Positions 1 to 5,414 of a stretch of DNA of 7,222 bases are shown here, one piece after another. The notes below the pieces were generated by a model. The model was not told the DNA's origin, searched no databases, and saw only the letters and a list, made by a program, of their open reading frames with translations. Source of the stretch: Candidatus Mesolinea sp. UBA5823 (GTDB lineage Bacteria; Chloroflexota; Anaerolineae; Anaerolineales; Anaerolineaceae); the NCBI GenBank assembly GCA_002417685.1, contig DICP01000035.1, forward strand, positions 8,521 to 15,742. Direction: 5' to 3'. How positions within the stretch are numbered: position 1 is the stretch's first letter; each line of letters opens with the position of its first letter. The translations under genes were made by a program, and so were the position numbers.

Positions 1-770
1 ACGAAGCTGGGAATAACTGTGAAGAGGTTGGTGATGAACATGATAAAGTCATCCACTCTTCCCCCAATATATCCTGAAAGCAACCCAAAGGTAAGGCCGA
101 TAAAGGTCGCGATGACCCCCGCCACCAGGCCTATTTCTAGGGAAACGCTAGTAGCTTTGACCAACTCAGTCAAAACATCGCGTCCAAAATTATCAGTGCC
201 TAATGGCAATACGCGCACATTTGCTACTTCATTTATATTGACATAATCATTTTGGTTTACAACATCGGTTTCTACTAACTCGCCAGTCTCTGGGTTTCTC
301 TCCGCAATGATAATCCCCTCAGTTGAAAGCAGATTTCTGATTGAATCGTTGAGGCGTTGATAATAACGCTGCTTTGCATAAATCATCCCTAAACTTTCAT
401 TAGGATCGTAATATTCAAACCATAGGTCTAAAAGTGCTTTGATATCATCGACGTTTATTTGGTCTTCAGGAATTCCATAGGTGACCAACCACGTCTTCAT
501 AGCTTCTCGATCTTCTGCGGGAAAGCGCTGTGCAATCCGTTTGGCATCAGCATCCTTTAAATTGAGCATATAAGTAGGGGAAGATACGATGCTATCATAA
601 GTATTAACATAAGTGCCTGGTGGAAAAAATGTTCCTTGCCCAATAATTTCTAGAGGTTCAGAGGTGGTAAATAAAGGGTACAGAAAGATGAGTAACAAAA
701 TAGCAATCAGGATGCAAAAACCGGTTACAAATTTACCTGAATGAAAGACTTGTTGAAGAGTGTGTTTCAT
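1..770 (-). CDS. OppC/DppC-type ABC transporter permease, partial (3' end beyond window)
   Basis: Inner-membrane permease subunit of an Opp/Dpp-class ABC importer; it would pair with the OppB-type permease encoded just upstream to form the translocation pore. The first 256 residues are visible and the frame is still open at the left edge. One N-terminal membrane segment (about residues 14-34) is followed by a long hydrophilic stretch (about 35-187), then the family hallmark P-L-G-T-D-N-F-G-R-D (189-198), a second membrane segment (about 212-234), the G-Y-I-G-G-R-x-D turn (233-240) and the start of the next segment. The EAA loop that contacts the ATPase lies outside the window. The start is ATG at 770, placed by a strong AGGAGGT 7 nt upstream; only 12 nt separate it from the preceding stop codon, so the two permeases are surely co-transcribed and probably translationally coupled. 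The soluble insert of about 150 residues between the first two membrane segments is much longer than in ordinary OppC proteins. Family call is firm; substrate is not readable from this subunit. Confidence 0.93.
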   Translation of the reverse strand, partial: MKHTLQQVFHSGKFVTGFCILIAILLLIFLYPLFTTSEPLEIIGQGTFFPPGTYVNTYDSIVSSPTYMLNLKDADAKRIAQRFPAEDREAMKTWLVTYGIPEDQINVDDIKALLDLWFEYYDPNESLGMIYAKQRYYQRLNDSIRNLLSTEGIIIAERNPETGELVETDVVNQNDYVNINEVANVRVLPLGTDNFGRDVLTELVKATSVSLEIGLVAGVIATFIGLTFGLLSGYIGGRVDDFIMFITNLFTVIPSF

Positions 771-777
771 TCTTTCT

Positions 778-784
778 ACCTCCT
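778..784 (-). promoter_or_regulatory. Ribosome binding site of the OppC-type gene, overlapping the upstream stop codon
   Basis: AGGAGGT on the minus strand, 7 nt before the ATG at 770. Its first two bases are the last two bases of the upstream permease stop codon (TAG, 785-783), so terminating ribosomes sit directly on the next initiation site. This supports translational coupling and fixes the start codon. Confidence 0.85.
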
Positions 785-1787
785 ATTCCGCTTGAGCTGC
801 TTTAATGCGAGGATCGATTAAGCCATAAACAATCTCGATGAGAAAGTTGGCTATCAAAACCATGATGGTGATAATTAAAGTAGAGGCAGAAATTAAAGGA
901 TAGTCCTGGCCCATCACACCATTCAATAATGTATACCCCAATCCGGGGTAACTAAATATAATTTCAGCAATAAGTGCACCCCCTACCATCGTACCAATTG
1001 ATAAAGCCAAGCCTGTGATTTGAGGGAGCATTGCATTTCGGAACACATACTTGATGATGGTTCCATCCTTTATTCCCATAAAACGCGCGTATTTTACATA
1101 GTCTGCATTCAATTCATAGATTGACATGGAGCGCATTCCAATGGCTTGCCCTCCAATTGCTACCAGGACAATAGACCAGAATGGTAATTGGTAATGTGAA
1201 ATGACAGATTTAACAAATTGCCAGCTTAAGTTAGGAATCAAATCAAAGCCATATCCACCAGATGTCGGGAACCATTTCAAATTCACTGCAAAAATGGCCA
1301 GTAAAATGACAGCCATGCCAAAGGCCGGAATATTACTGACAAATAAACTCACTGGCATTATGACTTTATCCCAACCCTTTCTGCTATAGGCTGCAACAGC
1401 GCCGAGCACATTCCCAATTATCCACCCCACAATGATCGCTGGGAATTGCAGGCCAATGGTCCACAAGATAGAGGAACCGATAATATCTGCTACCGGTCTC
1501 GGGAATTGACTGAAAGAAAGCCCAAAATCGCCCTTCAACACATTTCGCACGTAAATAAAGAATTGCTGAATCATGGGCTTATCCACCCCGAAAAGCTCAG
1601 CATATCTTTCATACACTGCTTTCATGCCGGTTGTTTCAGACATTCCCTGTGCCAACCTCCCTACAATAGCCGCAACAGGATCACCTGGCATTAGTCGAGG
1701 GAGAAAAAAGTTGAGGATAAAGGCAAATATCAGAGTAACAAACAACCAAAGCACCTTATTGAAGAAATATTTCCGGTAACCTTTCAT
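783..1787 (-). CDS. OppB/DppB-type ABC transporter permease
   Basis: Complete 334-residue inner-membrane permease of the binding-protein-dependent transport family (BPD_transp_1), the usual length for OppB/DppB. Visible order: membrane segment 1 (about 10-30), the near-invariant P-G-D-P after it (34-37), an extracytoplasmic stretch, then segments near 106-134, 143-170, 203-218, 256-280 and 300-323. The EAA-type cytoplasmic loop lies at about 228-255, with Y-A-R-F-M-G-I and F-R-N-A-M-L-P, where the ATPase subunit docks. The protein closes with the typical D-P-R-I (325-328). The start is ATG at 1787 with AGGAG 5 nt upstream. It follows the solute-binding lipoprotein gene by 70 nt, which contain a long hairpin, and precedes the OppC-type gene by 12 nt. 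Members of this class carry peptides, nickel or, in Thermotoga and relatives, oligosaccharides; the neighbouring LacI regulator favours a sugar here, which is inference. Confidence 0.95.
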   Translation of the reverse strand: MKGYRKYFFNKVLWLFVTLIFAFILNFFLPRLMPGDPVAAIVGRLAQGMSETTGMKAVYERYAELFGVDKPMIQQFFIYVRNVLKGDFGLSFSQFPRPVADIIGSSILWTIGLQFPAIIVGWIIGNVLGAVAAYSRKGWDKVIMPVSLFVSNIPAFGMAVILLAIFAVNLKWFPTSGGYGFDLIPNLSWQFVKSVISHYQLPFWSIVLVAIGGQAIGMRSMSIYELNADYVKYARFMGIKDGTIIKYVFRNAMLPQITGLALSIGTMVGGALIAEIIFSYPGLGYTLLNGVMGQDYPLISASTLIITIMVLIANFLIEIVYGLIDPRIKAAQAE

Positions 1788-1792
1788 GTGGG

Positions 1793-1797
1793 CTCCT
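1793..1797 (-). promoter_or_regulatory. Ribosome binding site of the OppB-type permease gene
   Basis: AGGAG on the minus strand, 5 nt before the ATG at 1787. It begins 8 nt past the base of the 16-bp hairpin at 1806-1840, so that hairpin could affect ribosome loading on this gene. Confidence 0.75.
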
Positions 1798-1805
1798 TTT
1801 TTATA

Positions 1806-1840
1806 ACAGCCATGTTCCGAAAAATTCGGAACATGGCTGT
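1806..1840 (-). promoter_or_regulatory. Intercistronic 16-bp hairpin between binding-protein and permease genes
   Basis: A perfect inverted repeat: left arm 1806-1821 (ACAGCCATGTTCCGAA), right arm 1825-1840, loop of 3 nt, with no mismatch. It starts 17 nt after the binding-protein stop codon. On the minus-strand transcript it is followed by TATAAAAAAGGAG rather than a uridine run, so it is not a canonical intrinsic terminator. In many ABC importer operons a stem-loop in this position protects the upstream binding-protein message from 3' exonucleases and lowers permease expression; that role is inferred here. Partial attenuation is an alternative. Confidence 0.8.
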
Positions 1841-1857
1841 ATTACATGAACTTTGGT

Positions 1858-3783
1858 CTATGGGTTAACGAGCGTCACATTATAGAGACCAGCAACCGAC
1901 CAACCATCCATCAAATCTAATGGAGGTACAGGCGGAACGGTCCCATCACCCTCATGCGGGAAGTTCGTCCAAACGCTCTCGTTCACCGTATGGAACGACT
2001 GTGGACGATACATTAACGTGAACGAGGGAATGTCAGTGAGGTAAATCCTAACCAACTCGGTATAGGCGTTCTTCAGTTCGGCTTCATCTGTCATGGATGG
2101 GATTGCCTGGATAAGCTCATCCGCAGCAGGATTCTTATAACCACCCCAGTTTCCATTCCAGTTATTCGTGGTCTCTGCAAATTCAGAGCTCATCAGGTGG
2201 CGAATACGCGACCATGGTTGCGTAGGACCAGCACCATCACTCCACATCATAAAAATGTCATATCCTTCTTGAAGTGGCCAGTTGGTAACCACGGTCTGAT
2301 AGACTGCCCATTCAGGGTAATTGGTCGTGATGTCAATGCCAATTTCTTTACCTGCAGCAGCAACAACTTCGATAGCGGCTTGCCAATCCGACCAGCCGTT
2401 GGGTGCAGTAGCGGTGTAGTGCAGGTTCTGGCCTTCAAATTCGCGCCAACCATCTCCATCTGTATCTACGATCCCAGCATCATCGAGTAACTTTTTAGCG
2501 CCTTCAATGTCTTTACCCGCAAACTGTAAGTCTTTGACTGCGTCGTGGTCATACAATGCCTGCTCGCCTGGTGTAGGATTCATCAAGGAGCGGGGAACCT
2601 GATCAAATGTTGCGGATTGATTGGTCATGGCATTCGCAATAATCGTGTCATAATCAACAGCAATAGCAATCGCCTTGCGCACCGCTAATTGATCCAAACC
2701 ATAAGCTCCCAAATTGAAGAAAGCGGTCGGCAGACTGGCACCAATGTGATAGGGTGCTTCAGGTAAATACGTTGAAACGGGCAAGCCATCTTTCAACCAC
2801 AGGTCCTGAACGTTAGCAATGAATTGTTGCGAAACATCCACTTCACCAGCTTTGAAAGCCGTCGTACCAGCATCATTGTCCTTGTAAATCATGTGTCCGA
2901 GATACTTAGGTATTGGCAGCTTGCCCCACATCGAGGCATCTTGACCCCAGTAGTTATCGTCACGAATCAAGACCACTTTCGTGTCATCGGCATAGAATTT
3001 GTGATAGGGACCAGACCAGACTACATCTTCGGCAGCATCAGTTAATAAAGCGGCAGAGTCCTCACCCACACGGGCTTCCAACTTCTGGGTCCAAGCTTTT
3101 TGGATCACATAGTTGCTGCTTAGATAGGATTGAACAAGTAACGGGTTTAGAGCTTTACCGTCTTCGCCTAGGACGGCTTTAATTACGACGGTCTGCGGAT
3201 CCTCGGCAACAATATCTTCTATATAAGCTTGGTTTGCAGCGCCTGTCGCAGTATTGTATTTAACGTGTGTTGCCCAAGTGTAGGCGACGTCTTCTGCGGT
3301 TACCGGGGTGCCATCACTCCAATGTGCCGCTTCCTTTATCTTGAAGGTGATTTGCGTTCTGCCTTCATCCCAAGCGAAATCGCCATCGGCGAGCAAAGGA
3401 TAAACCTGACCATCAAGCATATTGTACAAATAGGGTGTCTCGAACATCAATACACGGGCATTATCCTGCTGAGCAATGGTCATCGCATTGTTACAGCTAG
3501 ATGAATAAGGGTTCCAACAAACAACCGAACCCCATTGCTGACCGTTGAAATACATGGTCTCGTTTCGAGGAAGGACCACATCACCAGCCACCACTTCCCC
3601 AGTTTCTTCTGGGGCTTCGGTAGCTTCCGCAGGGGCTTCTGTAGCCTCGGTCGGTTCTTCCGTTGGTTCTGCAGGCGCGGCTGTAGTTTCAGCCGGAGCC
3701 TCAGTGGTTGCTGCGCCACCGCATGCACTAAGCACAAGGGCAAGCACAAGCAATATGGACAAAATTGTAATTCTGCGTTTCAT
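1858..3783 (-). CDS. Family 5 extracellular solute-binding lipoprotein (Opp/Dpp class, probably oligosaccharide-binding)
   Basis: A 641-residue lipoprotein that should capture substrate outside the cell and deliver it to the two permeases encoded downstream. It starts M-K-R-R with a hydrophobic signal segment and lipobox L-S-A-C (Cys21, the expected lipidation site). A low-complexity linker rich in Thr, Glu, Pro and Ala (about 22-62) follows, then the SBP_bac_5 fold. The family signature W-S-D-G-T-P-V-T-A-E-D-V is at about 155-166, and a D-T-D-G-D-G-W acidic loop at about 440-446. The C-terminal part (Y-R-P-Q-S-F-H-T-V-N-E-S-V-W, about 592-605, and a closing G-L-Y-N) resembles the Thermotoga cellobiose/oligosaccharide-binding branch more than classical peptide binders, judged from memory and not from a search. 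The mature protein has only two other cysteines (89 and 97). ATG at 3783 is preferred over a TTG nine codons upstream because AAGGAG lies 4 nt before the ATG and the added residues do not improve the signal peptide. The family is certain; the ligand is inferred. Confidence 0.95.
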   Translation of the reverse strand: MKRRITILSILLVLALVLSACGGAATTEAPAETTAAPAEPTEEPTEATEAPAEATEAPEETGEVVAGDVVLPRNETMYFNGQQWGSVVCWNPYSSSCNNAMTIAQQDNARVLMFETPYLYNMLDGQVYPLLADGDFAWDEGRTQITFKIKEAAHWSDGTPVTAEDVAYTWATHVKYNTATGAANQAYIEDIVAEDPQTVVIKAVLGEDGKALNPLLVQSYLSSNYVIQKAWTQKLEARVGEDSAALLTDAAEDVVWSGPYHKFYADDTKVVLIRDDNYWGQDASMWGKLPIPKYLGHMIYKDNDAGTTAFKAGEVDVSQQFIANVQDLWLKDGLPVSTYLPEAPYHIGASLPTAFFNLGAYGLDQLAVRKAIAIAVDYDTIIANAMTNQSATFDQVPRSLMNPTPGEQALYDHDAVKDLQFAGKDIEGAKKLLDDAGIVDTDGDGWREFEGQNLHYTATAPNGWSDWQAAIEVVAAAGKEIGIDITTNYPEWAVYQTVVTNWPLQEGYDIFMMWSDGAGPTQPWSRIRHLMSSEFAETTNNWNGNWGGYKNPAADELIQAIPSMTDEAELKNAYTELVRIYLTDIPSFTLMYRPQSFHTVNESVWTNFPHEGDGTVPPVPPLDLMDGWSVAGLYNVTLVNP

Positions 3784-3787
3784 TTTT

Positions 3788-3793
3788 CTCCTT
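3788..3793 (-). promoter_or_regulatory. Ribosome binding site that fixes the binding-protein start
   Basis: AAGGAG on the minus strand, 4 nt before the ATG at 3783. It lies inside the reading frame if the upstream TTG at 3810 were used, and no comparable site precedes that TTG, so it argues for the shorter 641-residue form. Confidence 0.75.
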
Positions 3794-3840
3794 TTGAATT
3801 TTAGAAACAATCAACTTCATTGACAAATAAACTGTTTTTC

Positions 3841-3856
3841 TTCCTGATATCCGACC
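3841..3856 (-). repeat. Copy 1 of a 16-bp motif shared by the leaders of the binding-protein and lacI-type genes
   Basis: The plus-strand sequence TTCCTGATATCCGACC here matches TTCCTTATATCCGATC at 4956-4971 in 14 of 16 positions, in the same orientation. This copy ends 57 nt upstream of the binding-protein ATG, in the 133-nt gap after the regulator gene. It contains the palindrome GATATC. The rest of the gap (3784-3916) has a purine-rich stretch on the minus strand and no convincing promoter or terminator. Function unknown; chance similarity is possible. Confidence 0.4.
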
Positions 3857-3916
3857 TCCTTCTTCTCAACCTTATTCCGAACGAAAAATCCACGCTAAAA
3901 TTCGAGGCGCGCTTTT

Positions 3917-4942
3917 TCAATTTACGGCTGCTCCACTTAAATATGCACCACAGGATTGCCGAACGACAAGTTCTGTGTCCACGATAATGCGTTTCTTCTC
4001 GGTCGAATCCGTTTCGATCATCTCAATCAGCGCTTCTGCAGCTAAGTTCCCCATTTTCGATATAGGTTGACGAACCGTCGTTAAGGGGGGATTAGTTTTA
4101 GCAGAATTGGAGAGATCATCAAAACCAACAAGAGCAATATCTTCCGGAATGCGTAGATCTGCTTCTCGTAACGCCCGCATTGCTCCATAAACCATCATGT
4201 CGCTAGCAATAAAGACTGCTTCCGGTTTTTGCTTGATCAGGCGTTGCATAGCTTTGTAGCCACCCTCTTCCGAATAATTACCTTCTGCGATTAAAAGTTG
4301 AGAAAATGGTAGCTTCGCCTCCCGGAGAGCGTTAAGATAACCTTGGAAACGATCTGCACCCGAGATCTGGTCCAAATCACCGGTAATTGTGGCAATGCGC
4401 TTATAGCCTAAATGCACTAAATGCATCACGGCATTGCGTGCTGCTTGCACATTATCAACATCTAAATAACTGACATCCAAGAGTGGGTGGCGCCCAACCA
4501 TTAAGAAATGTATATGGCTATCCACAAGTGAATTAACGATTGAATCTCTGAGAGGTACTGAGGCTATAATTACGCCTTCAATCAATCCGTTATGTAAAAT
4601 CTGCGAAATCATACGGTGTTCGTACTCAGGCTCAGAAAGCCAGAGCATAACAAAATACCCTAAGGCATTGCATGATGCCGAAATTCCTTGAAGCAGTAAA
4701 GGGAAATAAGGATCGCTAAAAATTTTTATGACGTTGGTTGGAATGACGACCCCGATGATATTTGTTTTCCCGGAAACGAGTCCCTTTGCGGCAAGGTTAG
4801 GCTGGAAACCAATCTGATCGAGGACTTCCTGTACCTTTTGACGGGTTGTTTCGCTCACGTTGGGGTCATGATTAATGACTCGGGATACCGTTGAACGCGA
4901 AACTCCGCTCAGGCGGGCAATATCTTCTAAGGTGAGTGGCAT
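3917..4942 (-). CDS. LacI-family transcriptional repressor (CelR/CebR-like DNA reading head)
   Basis: A 341-residue sugar-responsive repressor of normal family length. The N-terminal helix-turn-helix is unmistakable (L-E-D-I-A-R-L-S-G-V-S-R-S-T-V-S-R-V-I-N, residues 5-24), followed by the hinge helix N-L-A-A-K-G-L-V-S-G-K-T (49-60), whose Leu55 should wedge open a central CG step in the operator. Residues from about 62 form the periplasmic-binding-protein-like effector and dimer domain, with the typical I-I-G-V-V-I-P (62-68), D-R-F-Q-G-Y (197-202), S-D-M-M-V-Y-G-A-M-R-A-L (247-258), V-G-F-D-D (272-276) and T-T-V-R-Q-P (288-293). The effector is probably a sugar. The start is ATG at 4942; the ribosome site is weak (GGGT 7 nt upstream, AAGGA farther away). 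The gene is preceded by a strong promoter and an operator-like palindrome about 220 nt upstream and followed, 133 nt later, by the transporter genes, so autoregulation together with transporter control is the likely scheme. Confidence 0.95.
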   Translation of the reverse strand: MPLTLEDIARLSGVSRSTVSRVINHDPNVSETTRQKVQEVLDQIGFQPNLAAKGLVSGKTNIIGVVIPTNVIKIFSDPYFPLLLQGISASCNALGYFVMLWLSEPEYEHRMISQILHNGLIEGVIIASVPLRDSIVNSLVDSHIHFLMVGRHPLLDVSYLDVDNVQAARNAVMHLVHLGYKRIATITGDLDQISGADRFQGYLNALREAKLPFSQLLIAEGNYSEEGGYKAMQRLIKQKPEAVFIASDMMVYGAMRALREADLRIPEDIALVGFDDLSNSAKTNPPLTTVRQPISKMGNLAAEALIEMIETDSTEKKRIIVDTELVVRQSCGAYLSGAAVN

Positions 4943-4955
4943 TGATTTACCCAGT

Positions 4956-4971
4956 TTCCTTATATCCGATC
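4956..4971 (-). repeat. Copy 2 of the 16-bp motif, just upstream of the lacI-type gene
   Basis: TTCCTTATATCCGATC (plus strand), matching 3841-3856 in 14 of 16 positions. It lies 13 nt before the regulator start codon; its minus-strand AAGGAA may contribute weakly to ribosome binding. See copy 1 for the comparison. Confidence 0.4.
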
Positions 4972-4994
4972 TGCAATTAATCGGTGAGACTGAT

Positions 4995-5025
4995 CTTAGA
5001 AGATAAGGCGTAATAATCTTCTAAG
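4995..5025 (-). promoter_or_regulatory. 10-bp hairpin in the long leader of the regulator transcript
   Basis: A perfect inverted repeat CTTAGAAGAT (4995-5004) / ATCTTCTAAG (5016-5025) with an 11-nt loop, lying 52 nt before the repressor start codon. It is A+T-rich and lacks a uridine run on either strand, so it is not a terminator. It may be a leader stem-loop or a separate protein-binding palindrome; the sequence does not decide. Confidence 0.5.
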
Positions 5026-5050
5026 TTAACTATCAAACGGCGCTTAGCTA

Positions 5051-5058
5051 TGGGAACG
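5051..5058 (+). promoter_or_regulatory. Possible operator half-site
   Basis: TGGGAACG, identical to the first eight bases of the palindrome at 5163-5176 and in the same orientation, 112 bp from it. The right half is not palindromic (ATAGAA instead of CTCCCA), so binding would be weak at best. It could be an auxiliary operator or coincidence. Confidence 0.3.
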
Positions 5059-5162
5059 ATAGAAGGGGTTTGCTAATCTTTTCAAATACAATCAGCTATT
5101 GCTTACCGCACTTTTATCAATCTCTTTTAGCTGAACCTTTGGTGATGTTAATCAATCTCCAG

Positions 5163-5176
5163 TGGGAACGCTCCCA
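5163..5176 (-). promoter_or_regulatory. LacI-family operator, CelR/CebR-box-like palindrome
   Basis: TGGGAACGCTCCCA: arms TGGGA and TCCCA around a central ACGC, with the CG step at the dyad that LacI-family hinge helices use. It differs at one base from TGGGAGCGCTCCCA, the operator reported for Thermobifida fusca CelR and Streptomyces CebR. It sits about 5-18 nt after the transcription start predicted from the promoter at 5188-5215, a position where a bound repressor would block initiation or early elongation. The repressor encoded 220 nt downstream is the obvious candidate to bind it. Confidence 0.8.
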
Positions 5177-5187
5177 AACTTGCCAAA

Positions 5188-5215
5188 ATTATAGCACCCC
5201 ATCTATTTTTGTCAA
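5188..5215 (-). promoter_or_regulatory. Near-consensus sigma-70 promoter of the regulator/transporter operon
   Basis: On the minus strand, a perfect TTGACA -35 (5215-5210), a 16-bp spacer and a perfect TATAAT -10 (5193-5188). The predicted start is near 5181. The leader to the repressor ATG is about 240 nt and contains no ATG; the only GTG seen is followed by a stop codon two codons later. It also holds a 9-bp direct repeat (ATCAATCTC at 5116-5124 and 5151-5159, plus strand). Upstream of the -35, 5216-5357 is A+T-rich next to the promoter, which may act as an UP element; I see nothing else there. Confidence 0.85.
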
Positions 5216-5358
5216 TACCAAATTAACGAATTGTTAGAATCTTGTAAATATGCAGGTCAAAAGCAATCGGAACCCCAAAAAACCTGAAACGAATCTCTTC
5301 TGCACCTTACTTCATGGAAATTTCCCACCTAACTTTCACAGTACCTCTCGCTAGGCGC

Positions 5359-5398
5359 AAAAAAAATAAAGGCTGCCCTTACGGACAGCCTTTATTTT
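5359..5398 (-). terminator. Rho-independent terminator of the repeat-protein gene
   Basis: Arms 5363-5375 and 5386-5398 are perfectly complementary over 13 bp. Two further G-C pairs (5376-5377 with 5383-5384) form after a bulged A, leaving a 5-nt loop. On the minus strand the stem runs into TTTATTTTTTTT. It begins 16 nt after the stop codon at 5415 and insulates the downstream operon promoter from read-through. The plus strand reads TTTATTTTAC after the stem, so weak bidirectional activity is possible. Confidence 0.92.
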
Positions 5399-5414
5399 AC
5401 AAACTAACAATGGT

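Noticed and set aside
1806..1840. Intrinsic terminator after the binding-protein gene.
   Set aside because: The stem is strong, but no uridine run follows on either strand; the minus-strand transcript continues with an A-rich stretch leading into a ribosome binding site.
3784..3810. Alternative TTG start giving a 650-residue binding protein.
   Set aside because: The ribosome binding site lies inside this extension, and the ATG at 3783 gives a textbook lipoprotein signal peptide.
3535..3823. Plus-strand frames of about 90 codons rich in Ser, Gly, Ala and Val opposite the lipoprotein linker.
   Set aside because: They are the complement of the Thr/Glu/Pro/Ala-coding repeats and have no independent coding signals.
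3798..3826. Promoter-like TTGTCA, 17 bp, TAAAAT on the minus strand just upstream of the binding-protein gene.
   Set aside because: The -10 ends about 5 nt before the ribosome binding site, so transcription would start inside or at that site and give an untranslatable or leaderless message. Probably chance in an A+T-rich stretch.
3870..3889. Possible operator around TTCCGAACGAA upstream of the binding-protein gene.
   Set aside because: Only TTC/GAA arms pair, it does not resemble the TGGGA box, and its dyad is not centred on a CG step.
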